This document shows positions 5,818 to 13,053 of a stretch of DNA of 32,000 nucleotides, piece by piece. Numbering within the stretch: position 1 is the stretch's first letter; each line of letters begins with the position of its first letter. The position numbers were made by a program, and so were the translations under genes. The notes beneath the pieces were generated by a model, which was not told the origin of the DNA, did no database searches, and was given only the letters and a program-made list of their open reading frames with translations. The stretch covers positions 1-32,000 of the forward strand of contig CALWKB010000117.1 of assembly GCA_944381125.1 (NCBI GenBank), written 5' to 3'. The DNA is from an uncultured Mediterraneibacter sp. GTDB taxonomy: Bacteria > Bacillota > Clostridia > Lachnospirales > Lachnospiraceae.

Positions 5818-6737
5818 CTTGAACACGCTCCTCTTCCAATTGCCTCCGATCTGCGCACCGCGTAAACTGTGCGCCGCAGACCGCTGCAGCCGAGTGAATT
5901 ATGATATTTTCCTCCGGTTCTTGTTATATATACCCCTGCCATCGAAGGACCGAAAACACATTTTTCGCATCTTCTGTATATCCCGCCGTCCTGATTTCTC
6001 AGCCCGGAAAGTCCGGAATAAGGGACAAAGCTGATGGAAAGCTGCAGATAAGTACATCCCAGATTTTCATGATATACAAAACCGTTTTCCGCTATATATA
6101 CAATATCGGCGTCTTCCTCATTCATGTTGCTGTCAGGATATCCTCTCCAGCCGTTTATCTTGAATTCTTCGGTAAATTTAGCCGAAGGATTTCCGAAAAC
6201 CGGAAGAGGAATTCTGATTCTGTACTGTATTTTTATAAACATTTCTCCCGTATCAGGATTAATTACAGATCCGGTGCATCCGATTCCTCCGGCTCCTCCT
6301 TCAAGAATGCTTCTTTCCACTCTCTCAATTCCGATTCTGTTGACAATATCTGACTTTAATAATGATGTATTGAGTACGGGAATGCCGGCCGTATATTCCG
6401 CCGCGCTTTTTGCCGCGCTCTGTGCCGCGTTTAATATAGTAATCCTGAGACTTTGTATTTCAATAAGATATACAAGACATAATACGGCAAACAGAAAAAG
6501 CGGAATACCGAATGAAGCCTCTATTGTCACGCCTGCGTTTTTTTCTTTTCCTGCCGGCAGTGCAGATGCCCTTTCTTTTTTGAATCGGGATAATTTATTA
6601 TTCGTCTGTATTGATTGCATCGCAGCTGATTTTCCTTTCTGTAAAAAACGGGTGAATGAGTTATTTCCGCATGAGGGAATGCGGTTAGACGAAAGGGCAT
6701 CTGCACCGCCGGCAGAAAATTTATTTTTCTTATTCAT
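5805..6737 (-). CDS. TadE-like pseudopilin with C-terminal tandem His/Cys motifs
   Basis: Counted from the ATG at 6737, the protein has 310 residues. A TadE-type segment NAGVTIEASFGIPLFLFA begins near residue 67 and runs into one membrane helix (about 75-96). A long alanine-rich helix and a beta domain follow. The C terminus holds two copies of a VYI-x-YH-x4-C-xn-CxxC pattern: His223/Cys228/Cys257/Cys260 and His279/Cys284/Cys305/Cys308, which could bind metal or form disulphides. The start codon ATGAATAA overlaps the stop of the upstream gene, suggesting coupled translation; an ATG at 6620 would give a shorter N terminus more typical of TadE. The N-terminal 65 residues have no family counterpart that I recognise and contain the 25-bp inverted repeat described separately. 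Family is supported; start is uncertain. Confidence 0.75.
   Translation of the reverse strand: MNKKNKFSAGGADALSSNRIPSCGNNSFTRFLQKGKSAAMQSIQTNNKLSRFKKERASALPAGKEKNAGVTIEASFGIPLFLFAVLCLVYLIEIQSLRITILNAAQSAAKSAAEYTAGIPVLNTSLLKSDIVNRIGIERVERSILEGGAGGIGCTGSVINPDTGEMFIKIQYRIRIPLPVFGNPSAKFTEEFKINGWRGYPDSNMNEEDADIVYIAENGFVYHENLGCTYLQLSISFVPYSGLSGLRNQDGGIYRRCEKCVFGPSMAGVYITRTGGKYHNSLGCSGLRRTVYAVRRSEAIGRGACSRCSD
6551..6575 (+). repeat. Inverted repeat, left arm (25 bp)
   Basis: Matches 6691-6715 in inverted orientation at 24 of 25 positions (the difference is 6559 against 6707). The shared core includes TGCAGATGCCCTTTC. The outer end of this arm is itself a 10-bp palindrome, CTGCCGGCAG (6551-6560). 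The spacer of 115 bases (6576-6690) is coding in the present orientation. Confidence 0.93.
6691..6715 (-). repeat. Inverted repeat, right arm (25 bp)
   Basis: Partner of 6551-6575. Outside the arms only a TTTT tract can be aligned with a one-base offset; inside, the flanks differ at once, so the repeat has sharp inner borders. Both arms lie within the same TadE-like gene, before its membrane segment. Confidence 0.93.
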
Positions 6738-8133
6738 ATCCGAAATAAACGGGAAATGTATATGAGATATCGCCCATAACCGGAACCATTGTATCAATCT
6801 CAACTTTTGAAATACACTGATCAGCCCGGAAGAAATCCAGCCCGTATACTGATATGAGATTTTCTTCTGTCCGGTCCAGCGTGCGCATTGTTATATTGTC
6901 CGCATTTCCAAGAAACAGAAAAGCTCTCAGATAATCTTCGTAAGTGATTCCATTATCAGAATCTCTTCCCTGTACCGTATCCGCCCCTGTTCCGAGAAGA
7001 AACAGAGAATGAAGCGGAAGCTGCCAGTTTTCTGAGTTTTTTACAAGAGGCGCCCTGTTTCCCGCCAGCAGCGTACGAATATCTACCGCGCTTTCTCCTG
7101 CCGCCCATGCAAGCAGAATCAGCTGTTTCAGCGGTTCCGCGATCTCCGGCGTGAGAAGAAGAGCCGCGATGACAATAGCCAGAATACCGGCCTGAGCTTT
7201 TTTGGAAGAGTCGCCCTGCAGATAAACATAATTAAGCGCCATCCGGATAAGAAATATTTTAAAAAGTACGGACTCAAGATTGTCTTTATCCGAGTCTTTC
7301 CCCGCCAGTATGTATTCCACTTCATAATCCAAAGATAAACTGCCGTTTTCTTCTGTCTCTTCCTCCCGGGATTTATTCTCCGAATCCTGGGCCGCGTTTT
7401 TATAATTATCCAGAATATATTCGTTAAATAACAGCTTTTCTTCTATTCCGTCCAGTCCTTTTCTGGCCGGCAGAGAGCCATATCCTTTTCTGAGCGCTCT
7501 GTACGAAGCCTGCCCCTCCAGGCGGATCTGCCTGCCGGAAAGATTCATATTATCCGGCATCACAAGAGAAAGAAGTCCTGATGTTTTGATCGTCTCTACA
7601 GATGTAAATGGATTCTGCCCGTCAGGAAGATTCTCTTCCGTATCTGCTCCTGTCAGTTCTGCGTACTCTTCCAGTATCGACGCTTCCTTATCTTCCATTT
7701 TTTCACCCTGCACGCTTTGTTCTTTCCATTCTTCTGTCATTCCGGCAAAATCTTTTATCAGTCCGATCCCATATTTCTGCTCCATATATTCTGTAGCCTG
7801 CTCGCGGAAAGACTGGCCGCTGTTATCCGTAAGATATCTGATGGCGGATATTGAATGTTCCATACCTTCCGTCCCGTAATAGTGCATGCGCTTTAATATA
7901 TTTTCCTCTGAATAATCTCCCGTGCCGTAACTTCCTTCCAGAGCAAATATGTGATATTTTTCCAGAAGCGTCCTCTGATATTCTCCGAAAACAGAAAATA
8001 TCGCTCTGTCAGCCGCAAGCCGTCCGGTGTTTTTTGCCGTCTGAACAACTGACGCCTCGAGAATGCCTGTTATAAATGATATGAGAAGTACAAAAAGGAG
8101 ACTGAGGAAAACCGTAATCTCCCCTTTTTTCAT
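6730..8133 (-). CDS. DUF5702 family protein of the Tad locus
   Basis: From the ATG at 8133 the protein has 467 residues. It starts MKKGEITVFLSLLFVLLISFITGILEAS, split here as a short lysine-rich head and a membrane helix with a TadG-like pattern, followed by LAADRAIFSVFGEYQRTLLEKYHIF and GSYGTGDYSEENI, the block that typifies DUF5702 proteins of Lachnospiraceae Tad loci. A long extracytoplasmic domain follows, with another hydrophobic stretch around the last third (LAIVIAALLLTPEI). It is probably a membrane-anchored minor pilus or surface component, as TadG is elsewhere, but no function is established from sequence. The ATG at 8133 lies one base after the pilin stop codon, whereas the ATG at 8169 would overlap the pilin gene by 35 bases. 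It has no strong ribosome-binding site, so coupling to the pilin gene is likely. Confidence 0.78.
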   Translation of the reverse strand: MKKGEITVFLSLLFVLLISFITGILEASVVQTAKNTGRLAADRAIFSVFGEYQRTLLEKYHIFALEGSYGTGDYSEENILKRMHYYGTEGMEHSISAIRYLTDNSGQSFREQATEYMEQKYGIGLIKDFAGMTEEWKEQSVQGEKMEDKEASILEEYAELTGADTEENLPDGQNPFTSVETIKTSGLLSLVMPDNMNLSGRQIRLEGQASYRALRKGYGSLPARKGLDGIEEKLLFNEYILDNYKNAAQDSENKSREEETEENGSLSLDYEVEYILAGKDSDKDNLESVLFKIFLIRMALNYVYLQGDSSKKAQAGILAIVIAALLLTPEIAEPLKQLILLAWAAGESAVDIRTLLAGNRAPLVKNSENWQLPLHSLFLLGTGADTVQGRDSDNGITYEDYLRAFLFLGNADNITMRTLDRTEENLISVYGLDFFRADQCISKVEIDTMVPVMGDISYTFPVYFGYE

Positions 8134-8134
8134 A

Positions 8135-8356
8135 TCAGATGCCCGCGCTTTCAGAAGTAATTCTGTCAAAAATGGAATTAATCAGACTGATCAGCTGATT
8201 TTTGAAAATCAACAGAAGCGCAATAATAATTACAAGAATGAGTACAAGCTCAATAACCGTAATGCCTGATAATTCACTGTGCCTTTTATAAAAGGACCTT
8301 CCTTTATCTTTTAAAGTCATCAGTTTTATTTTTGTCCCTGTCATAAAATTTTTCAT
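8135..8356 (-). CDS. flp: Flp1-family type IVb pilin
   Basis: Small protein of 73 residues and the likely major pilin. A positively charged N-terminal stretch of about 30 residues is followed by SGITVIELVLILVIIIALL, a hydrophobic helix with the conserved glutamate five or so residues into the mature part, then a short amphipathic tail (NQLISLINSIFDRI). This is the layout of Flp1-type pilins, which are processed by the A24 peptidase of the same locus and assembled by CpaF/TadB/TadC. The gene has the best ribosome-binding site in the locus, GAAGGAGG six bases before the ATG, consistent with high expression. The leader is longer than in many Flp pilins; an internal Met13 exists but has no such site. 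Confidence 0.82.
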   Translation of the reverse strand: MKNFMTGTKIKLMTLKDKGRSFYKRHSELSGITVIELVLILVIIIALLLIFKNQLISLINSIFDRITSESAGI

Positions 8357-8372
8357 TTAGTTCCTCCTTCCG

Positions 8373-9629
8373 TCAAATCTGAATAGAAAAAAATGCAGGT
8401 ACTATAACAATTACAAAAACTATCGAAAGCATCATAAACATAGGAATCATCAGTTTTGTTCCCGCCTCTTCCCCTGATTTTTTCGCTCTGTTTACGCGCT
8501 CCTCAAAAGCTTCTTCCGCTTCTCTGCCAAGCATGGCGGAAAGTCCTTTTGAACCTTTTCTCAGATTCTGCGAAAGAAGCGTACCGAACTTCCGGTATAT
8601 GGAAATTCCGCATCTTGAACCGAATTTTTCATACGCCTCTCCCTCCGCGGCTCCGCTCTGAATCTGATGCATTGTATATATCATCTCCTCATATGCCTGC
8701 CTTTTTCCTGTTTTACTTTTCTTTTTCTCATAATCGCGAACTATACAGAACCAGGCTCTTCTCACCGTCATGCCGGCTCCGAGATAAAGATTAAATTTAT
8801 TTATAATCTGAGGATAATCTGTTTTCATCTGATATTTTTTTCTTTTTTCCTCTTCCTTTTTCCGCTGCCTGTCCGATACGCACACCATGCATGCTCCTCC
8901 CGCTCCCAGAATAAGAATGGCAAAAGCTCTTGTACTTACCGGATATTCCCACTCTATCTCTACTCCGTCCACCTTATCCGGAAGAGGCAGATAATCTTCA
9001 GTTTTTGTATCTTCATCCGACTGCAGGACATATTCATTTATTTTACTGATCAGCTTTTCTGACCGGCTCATATGCGGAGGTAATATTCTGGCATAAAATT
9101 CACGGTATGCTTTTTCGTCTTCATACATGAGAACCGCCGTAAGTCTGATAAGAGTTCCATCCTGTACAAGTTTTTCCTGCCTGATTTTCCCGCGGATATC
9201 CATTACATCGTAATTATCCAGTTCCCAGGAAACCGTAATCCCGGTATCCAGTATTTCATTAACCAGATTCAGATCTCTACGCACATCATCAAGTGAATCG
9301 TTTTCTCCAAGTATAATTTTCTCCAGTTCATCCGCCGCTTTTTCAAATTTTTCCCGGAGTTCCTCCGTGCTGTATGCTTTCCCGGACACGGTGATATTAA
9401 CAGACTCCTCTGTTCCTCCTGCTTTTACTTTCAGTTCCTGTTTTTCTTTTTCTCCTGCATTTTCGCTTCTCTCCAGCACCTTCTGTCCGTTTCTGCCGGT
9501 CTTAAGTGTTCTGCTGTTATCCCATATATATACGCATATGAAGAGAATAACGGACAGAATGAAAAGGGCCGCCGCTTTGATATAAACCGGGTTGCTTCTT
9601 ACCTTTTCCAGCATCTTTTTCAGTTTCAT
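8373..9629 (-). CDS. tadC: TadC-like inner-membrane platform protein (type II secretion F family)
   Basis: Protein of 418 residues. An N-terminal membrane segment (about 18-36) precedes a large soluble domain of about 190 residues, probably extracytoplasmic, with the block VSGKAYSTEELREKFEKAA. A second membrane segment lies near 235-250. A cytoplasmic T2SSF domain follows (YPQIINKFNLYLGAGMTVRRAW, GSRCGISIYRKFGTLLSQNLRKGSKGLSAMLGREAEEAFEER), and a C-terminal membrane segment ends the protein (about 395-415). TadC pairs with TadB to form the platform on which the CpaF ATPase acts. The extra N-terminal domain is common in Lachnospiraceae versions. TAAGGAG lies about nine bases before the ATG. 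The gene starts 14 bases after tadB ends. Confidence 0.83.
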   Translation of the reverse strand: MKLKKMLEKVRSNPVYIKAAALFILSVILFICVYIWDNSRTLKTGRNGQKVLERSENAGEKEKQELKVKAGGTEESVNITVSGKAYSTEELREKFEKAADELEKIILGENDSLDDVRRDLNLVNEILDTGITVSWELDNYDVMDIRGKIRQEKLVQDGTLIRLTAVLMYEDEKAYREFYARILPPHMSRSEKLISKINEYVLQSDEDTKTEDYLPLPDKVDGVEIEWEYPVSTRAFAILILGAGGACMVCVSDRQRKKEEEKRKKYQMKTDYPQIINKFNLYLGAGMTVRRAWFCIVRDYEKKKSKTGKRQAYEEMIYTMHQIQSGAAEGEAYEKFGSRCGISIYRKFGTLLSQNLRKGSKGLSAMLGREAEEAFEERVNRAKKSGEEAGTKLMIPMFMMLSIVFVIVIVPAFFSIQI

Positions 9630-9643
9630 AAACTGTTCTCTCC

Positions 9644-10306
9644 TTAAACTTCAATATGTATCATCTTTCTTCCCAGACGGTACGCCGCGATATAAACTAT
9701 GAGGCATATGCTCATGGTAACTGTTCCTGCCGTGCTTCCGTACAGAACTTCCATAAACTCTCTGAAAGTCATTTTCATATAAAAGATAATTACAAAAGGA
9801 ACGATGCACATGATTTCAAATTCCAGTTTTTTTGAGGCAATCAGAGTACTGATTTCTTTTTCTGTATCTATTTTTTCAGAAATAATACGGACGGCATTTC
9901 TTATTATCGCTATTCCGTCTCCTCCGCTTATTTTCGCGGCGGCAAATACATTTACAAAATTCTCCACATCCTCCTGTTTCACCCGGTCTGAAAATTCCGC
10001 CATAGCCTGCGCCGACGTACAGTTCATATCCATCCTTACCGCCATTCTTTCATATTCTTTTACAATACGGGTATCTTTTCCGTACATTGGAAGAATATCT
10101 TTTTTTGTCTCTCTGATGGCATTCTCAACAGAATATCCTGCTTTCAGCGCGGCGGACATCGCCTGTATGCTGTCCCTGAACTGAATTCTGAACTGTTCCT
10201 CCTTCTGCTTCGCTTTATCCTCAATCCAGTCTTTCATATATAAAATCCATACGGGAAAAAGAATAAAAGCGGGAAGAAATGATTCATAAAACAGAAACAA
10301 TATCAT
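9644..10306 (-). CDS. tadB: TadB-like inner-membrane platform protein, start uncertain
   Basis: At least 220 residues with hydrophobic N-terminal and C-terminal segments flanking a cytoplasmic T2SSF domain: FRDSIQAMSAALKAGYSVENAI, then FAAAKISGGDGIAIIRNAVRIISEKIDTEKEI. It would form the assembly platform with TadC. The ATG at 10306 has no ribosome-binding site and cuts into the first membrane helix. The frame is open upstream to about 10393 and reads a plausible continuation (YEYAAGIIKTTLIFG before Met1). No ATG, GTG or TTG lies in that extension; a CTG at 10369 has AAAGGA ten bases upstream. An ATG overlapping the cpaF stop (10350) is out of frame and ends after seven codons. Either a rare start codon or a small frameshift is present. 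The function is well supported, the start is not. Confidence 0.8.
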   Translation of the reverse strand: MILFLFYESFLPAFILFPVWILYMKDWIEDKAKQKEEQFRIQFRDSIQAMSAALKAGYSVENAIRETKKDILPMYGKDTRIVKEYERMAVRMDMNCTSAQAMAEFSDRVKQEDVENFVNVFAAAKISGGDGIAIIRNAVRIISEKIDTEKEISTLIASKKLEFEIMCIVPFVIIFYMKMTFREFMEVLYGSTAGTVTMSICLIVYIAAYRLGRKMIHIEV

Positions 10307-10346
10307 ACCAAATATGAGAGTTGTCTTTATAATGCCGGCAGCGTAC

Positions 10347-11561
10347 TCATATTTCCCTATATCCCGCAGCCAGGAGTTTTCCTTTATTTTTGAGGCTGCC
10401 GGCCTTCATAAGGCTTCCCTTAATTTTTTCATTTTCCGTTCCCTCCTCCTGAAATTCATACAGCGTATTTGTTTTTATCTTCCCGTCGGAACAGGATAAA
10501 ACTTCTTCAATCTGCAGAACCTTTCTTGTTTTATCTCTCAGTCTTCCGAGATGAATAATGATATCGAGAGCCGATGATATCTGCCTCTGTATCGCCTGGA
10601 GCGGCAGATCTATTCCCATCATCATCATCGTTTCCAGTCTGTTCAGCATATCGGCCGGATTGTTGGCATGTCCCGTTGACATAGAACCGCTGTGTCCGTT
10701 CAGCATGGCTGATCCTATCATATCAACCGTTTCATCTCCTCTTACCTCGCCGACTATTATCCTGTCCGGACGCATCCTGAGCGCGGATCTTATCAGATCT
10801 CTTATCGTCACTGCCCCTTCGCCTTCCTGATTGGCATTTCTTGCCTCAAGCCTTACCAGATTTTCCACTCCCTGTATCTGAAGTTCCGCATTATCTTCGA
10901 TGGTAATGATCCTTTCATCTTTTGGTATATAATCCGACATGGCGTTTAAAAAAGTTGTTTTTCCTGCTCCTGTTCCTCCGCTTACAAAAATATTGTACTT
11001 CGCCCTTACAAGCTTTTTTACAAACTCCGCCGCTTCTTCTGTAATACTTTCTTTTCGGATCAGCTCCTCCATGGTAATCGCCTCGGCGGGGAACTTCCTT
11101 ATCGTCAGAATCGGGCCGTTTACTGCCACCGGCTTAAGTACAACATTAACTCTGGATCCGTCGTTCAGTCTGGCATCAGCTATCGGACACGATTCGTTTA
11201 CATATCGGTTTGTCTCTCCCACAATCTGCTGAATCACATCCGAAAGCCTTTCTTCTGAGAAAAATCTTCTGTCTGAACGGTAAAGCCTCCCGTATTTTTC
11301 ATAAAATATATTTTCCGTGCCGTTTACCATAATCTCCGTAATTTCATCGTCTTCGATAAGATCCTGAAGTATGTCCAGTCTCCGGAAAGCATTAAAAAGT
11401 TCCCTGCTTACTTTTATTTTTTCCTGAAGCGGGATGTATTCCTCATCTGATTCCCGTTCCAGCACTTTTTTAATTATTTCCTGAAGCTCTTCCTCTCCTG
11501 TTTCTCTTGTCATATCCATACAGAGCATTACCTGCTCATAAAGCTGTTCTGTCCGCTTCAT
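10347..11561 (-). CDS. cpaF: CpaF/TadA-type pilus assembly ATPase
   Basis: Secretion ATPase of 404 residues that powers pilus assembly from the cytoplasm. Seen are the N-terminal domain block DDEITEIMVNGTENIFYEKYG, the arginine and aspartate loops, Walker A GGTGAGKT (195-202), the Asp box (ITIEDNAELQIQ), Walker B with RIIVGEVRGDE (267-277), and the His box STGHANNPADML (296-307). All catalytic motifs are intact and the length fits the CpaF group. The ATG has CGGAGG five bases upstream. The gene overlaps the end of the TadZ-like gene by 26 bases and is followed directly by tadB. Confidence 0.95.
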   Translation of the reverse strand: MKRTEQLYEQVMLCMDMTRETGEEELQEIIKKVLERESDEEYIPLQEKIKVSRELFNAFRRLDILQDLIEDDEITEIMVNGTENIFYEKYGRLYRSDRRFFSEERLSDVIQQIVGETNRYVNESCPIADARLNDGSRVNVVLKPVAVNGPILTIRKFPAEAITMEELIRKESITEEAAEFVKKLVRAKYNIFVSGGTGAGKTTFLNAMSDYIPKDERIITIEDNAELQIQGVENLVRLEARNANQEGEGAVTIRDLIRSALRMRPDRIIVGEVRGDETVDMIGSAMLNGHSGSMSTGHANNPADMLNRLETMMMMGIDLPLQAIQRQISSALDIIIHLGRLRDKTRKVLQIEEVLSCSDGKIKTNTLYEFQEEGTENEKIKGSLMKAGSLKNKGKLLAAGYREI

Positions 11562-12627
11562 GAAATCCTCCGTTTCTTTCCTCCGGATACCTGTTTCTCT
11601 TCATCTTCCTCTTCACAGTACGCTCAAGGATTTCCCCGTACCCTGCCTCCTGAAGATTTCTCTCATACTGATCCATCTTCGCGGACGCCGGTTCATCTTC
11701 TATATACGGCGTATATATGCGGCTGCATTTTTTCATAATCTCATACAGACCGTTTACGCTGTCCCCGAGATCCAGAATAATACACTCATAAAAACATTTT
11801 TCTCTTATCGTATCCAGAAGATTTATCCACTCCTCCGCTTTTACAGAGCGGAAATCCACGTCATTTTTCATTGGAAATATGAAATCCAGCCCGTTTATGT
11901 GCCCCGTCATGGAACTTATCTTCATTCCCTGCCATACTCCGTTCTGTCTCAGACAGTAAAGAAGATCACCCATATCGTATCCGGGATTGTCCTTAAAATA
12001 ATAATTTTCCCCCGAAATGCCTTCCATGTTAAGGTAAAGAGCAGGAGCCCTGGCCGCCGCCTGATATCCGATCCTCAGAGCAAACTTTGTCTTTCCGATT
12101 CTGTGAACCGGCGAATAAATACCGATAATTCCATTTATAACCGGTTCGTCCCTGATCCGCGGTCTTTCCTTCCTGAGCGAAGGATTTTTCCTGTGGGATA
12201 TCTGTTCCATGATTTTTCCCGCCGACTGATATCTGAATATGCATCCCTTTATTTTTTCCCGCACTTCTGATTCCGGACTGTAATGCAGAGATTCAGATAA
12301 CAAATAAATCCTGTCAGCATTTATATCTTTAACATTATCTTCCCCATATCCGGAAGAAATCAGAAGAATACTGATCTGAACTGCGGCAGAAAATATTCTT
12401 GTCTTTTCAATATCGTGAAAAATGTGAAACTGATATTCTCCCGGATAATTTCTCATAAAAATCCGAAACAGATTTTCCGAGTATTCTTCCTGATCGTCAC
12501 AGATAACAAAATTTTTCCGGGTTCCTGTGTTTCTGTTTTTTTCTTCTGTCATTCTCTGAATTTTTACCGCGATATTATGCAGTACGAATAATAGACGCCG
12601 GATCCCTTTTCCGGCTTTTTGATTCAT
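11536..12627 (-). CDS. TadZ/CpaE-like P-loop protein with degenerate Walker A
   Basis: From the ATG at 12627 the protein has 363 residues. It begins with about 35 residues before a receiver-like region opening KNFVICDDQEEYSENLFR (about 38-150). Then comes a ParA/MinD-type P-loop: GIYSPVHRIGKTKFALRIG (about 169-187) keeps the GKT but has lost the signature lysine-glycine part of a deviant Walker A. A Walker-B-like CIILDLGDS follows near residue 300. TadZ and CpaE localise Tad pili to a cell position, and loss of ATPase residues is seen in that family. The frame continues upstream to 12768, but the promoter at 12685-12713 would begin transcription near 12678, so starts at 12714 and 12768 are excluded. 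GGGAAG five bases before 12627 supports this start; 12552 is an alternative. It is the first gene of the Tad operon. Confidence 0.68.
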   Translation of the reverse strand: MNQKAGKGIRRLLFVLHNIAVKIQRMTEEKNRNTGTRKNFVICDDQEEYSENLFRIFMRNYPGEYQFHIFHDIEKTRIFSAAVQISILLISSGYGEDNVKDINADRIYLLSESLHYSPESEVREKIKGCIFRYQSAGKIMEQISHRKNPSLRKERPRIRDEPVINGIIGIYSPVHRIGKTKFALRIGYQAAARAPALYLNMEGISGENYYFKDNPGYDMGDLLYCLRQNGVWQGMKISSMTGHINGLDFIFPMKNDVDFRSVKAEEWINLLDTIREKCFYECIILDLGDSVNGLYEIMKKCSRIYTPYIEDEPASAKMDQYERNLQEAGYGEILERTVKRKMKRNRYPEERNGGFHEADRTAL

Positions 12628-12684
12628 CAGTCTTCCCGATAACAGACTGGTGATACAGCATCCGATATGTGCTGTGTAAGGTGC

Positions 12685-12713
12685 ATTATAAACGGCGGAT
12701 TTTATTTTGTCCA
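12685..12713 (-). promoter_or_regulatory. Near-consensus promoter of the tad operon
   Basis: On the minus strand, TGGACA (12713-12708) and a perfect TATAAT (12690-12685) are separated by exactly 17 bases. The -35 falls in the loop and last stem base of the hairpin that follows bofA, and the right arm of the spacer is one stem strand. Transcription would start near 12678, 51 bases before the ATG at 12627. Confidence 0.75.
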
Positions 12714-12740
12714 TAGCAAAAATAAAATCCGCCGCTTTTT
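12693..12740. terminator. 16-bp hairpin between bofA and the tad operon
   Basis: Perfect stem of 16 bp (12693-12708 with 12719-12734), 10-base loop. Read on the plus strand it is followed by CTTTTTG; on the minus strand (the bofA direction) it is preceded by an A-rich stretch and followed only by TTTAT. It begins 15 bases past the bofA stop codon, so it probably ends bofA transcription, though with a poor T-tract in that direction. Confidence 0.65.
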
Positions 12741-12749
12741 GTAAAATAG

Positions 12750-12968
12750 TCACAAAATCTGATACCACATGATGCCATAAAGCAGTCCGACCCCCGGAAT
12801 TCCAAGGCTTCCGGATGTCAAAAACGATACGGCATTAAGTCCCACATTAATTGAAGAATCATCAGGAATGACATACCGGTTTATGAAAAAAATGAGAGCC
12901 ATCCCGACAACCGCGCGTATCAGAAAATTAATTACCGCAGACATTGCTTTATTATGCACACATATCAC
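12750..12968 (-). CDS. bofA: BofA family pro-sigma-K processing inhibitor
   Basis: Membrane protein of 72 residues with two hydrophobic segments: VINFLIRAVVGMALIFFINRY and a C-terminal GSLGIPGVGLLYGIMW. The NVGLNAVSFLTSGSLGIPG block between them is characteristic of BofA proteins. In Bacillus, BofA holds SpoIVFB inactive in the outer forespore membrane until the forespore signal arrives, delaying sigma-K maturation in the mother cell. Its presence suggests a sporulation-capable lineage, although the family also occurs in non-sporulating clostridia. The start is a GTG at 12968 with GGGAAAA upstream; the ATG at 12944 has no ribosome-binding site. The 81 bases between it and gyrA (12969-13053) are AT-rich with no clear gyrA terminator. 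Confidence 0.82.
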   Translation of the reverse strand: MICVHNKAMSAVINFLIRAVVGMALIFFINRYVIPDDSSINVGLNAVSFLTSGSLGIPGVGLLYGIMWYQIL

Positions 12969-13053
12969 TCTTTTCCCGAAATATGATATATCTTATTCCG
13001 TAAAAGATCGATATATTCTTTATGACATCTTTTTATATCATTTGTTGATTATA

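Noticed and set aside
6124..6765. Open frame of 213 codons on the plus strand
   Set aside because: It is the shadow of the minus-strand TadE-like gene; it matters only for what an inverted spacer would read.
10327..10352. Short frame MSTLPAL starting at the cpaF stop
   Set aside because: Seven codons with no independent support; mentioned only because of the tadB start problem.
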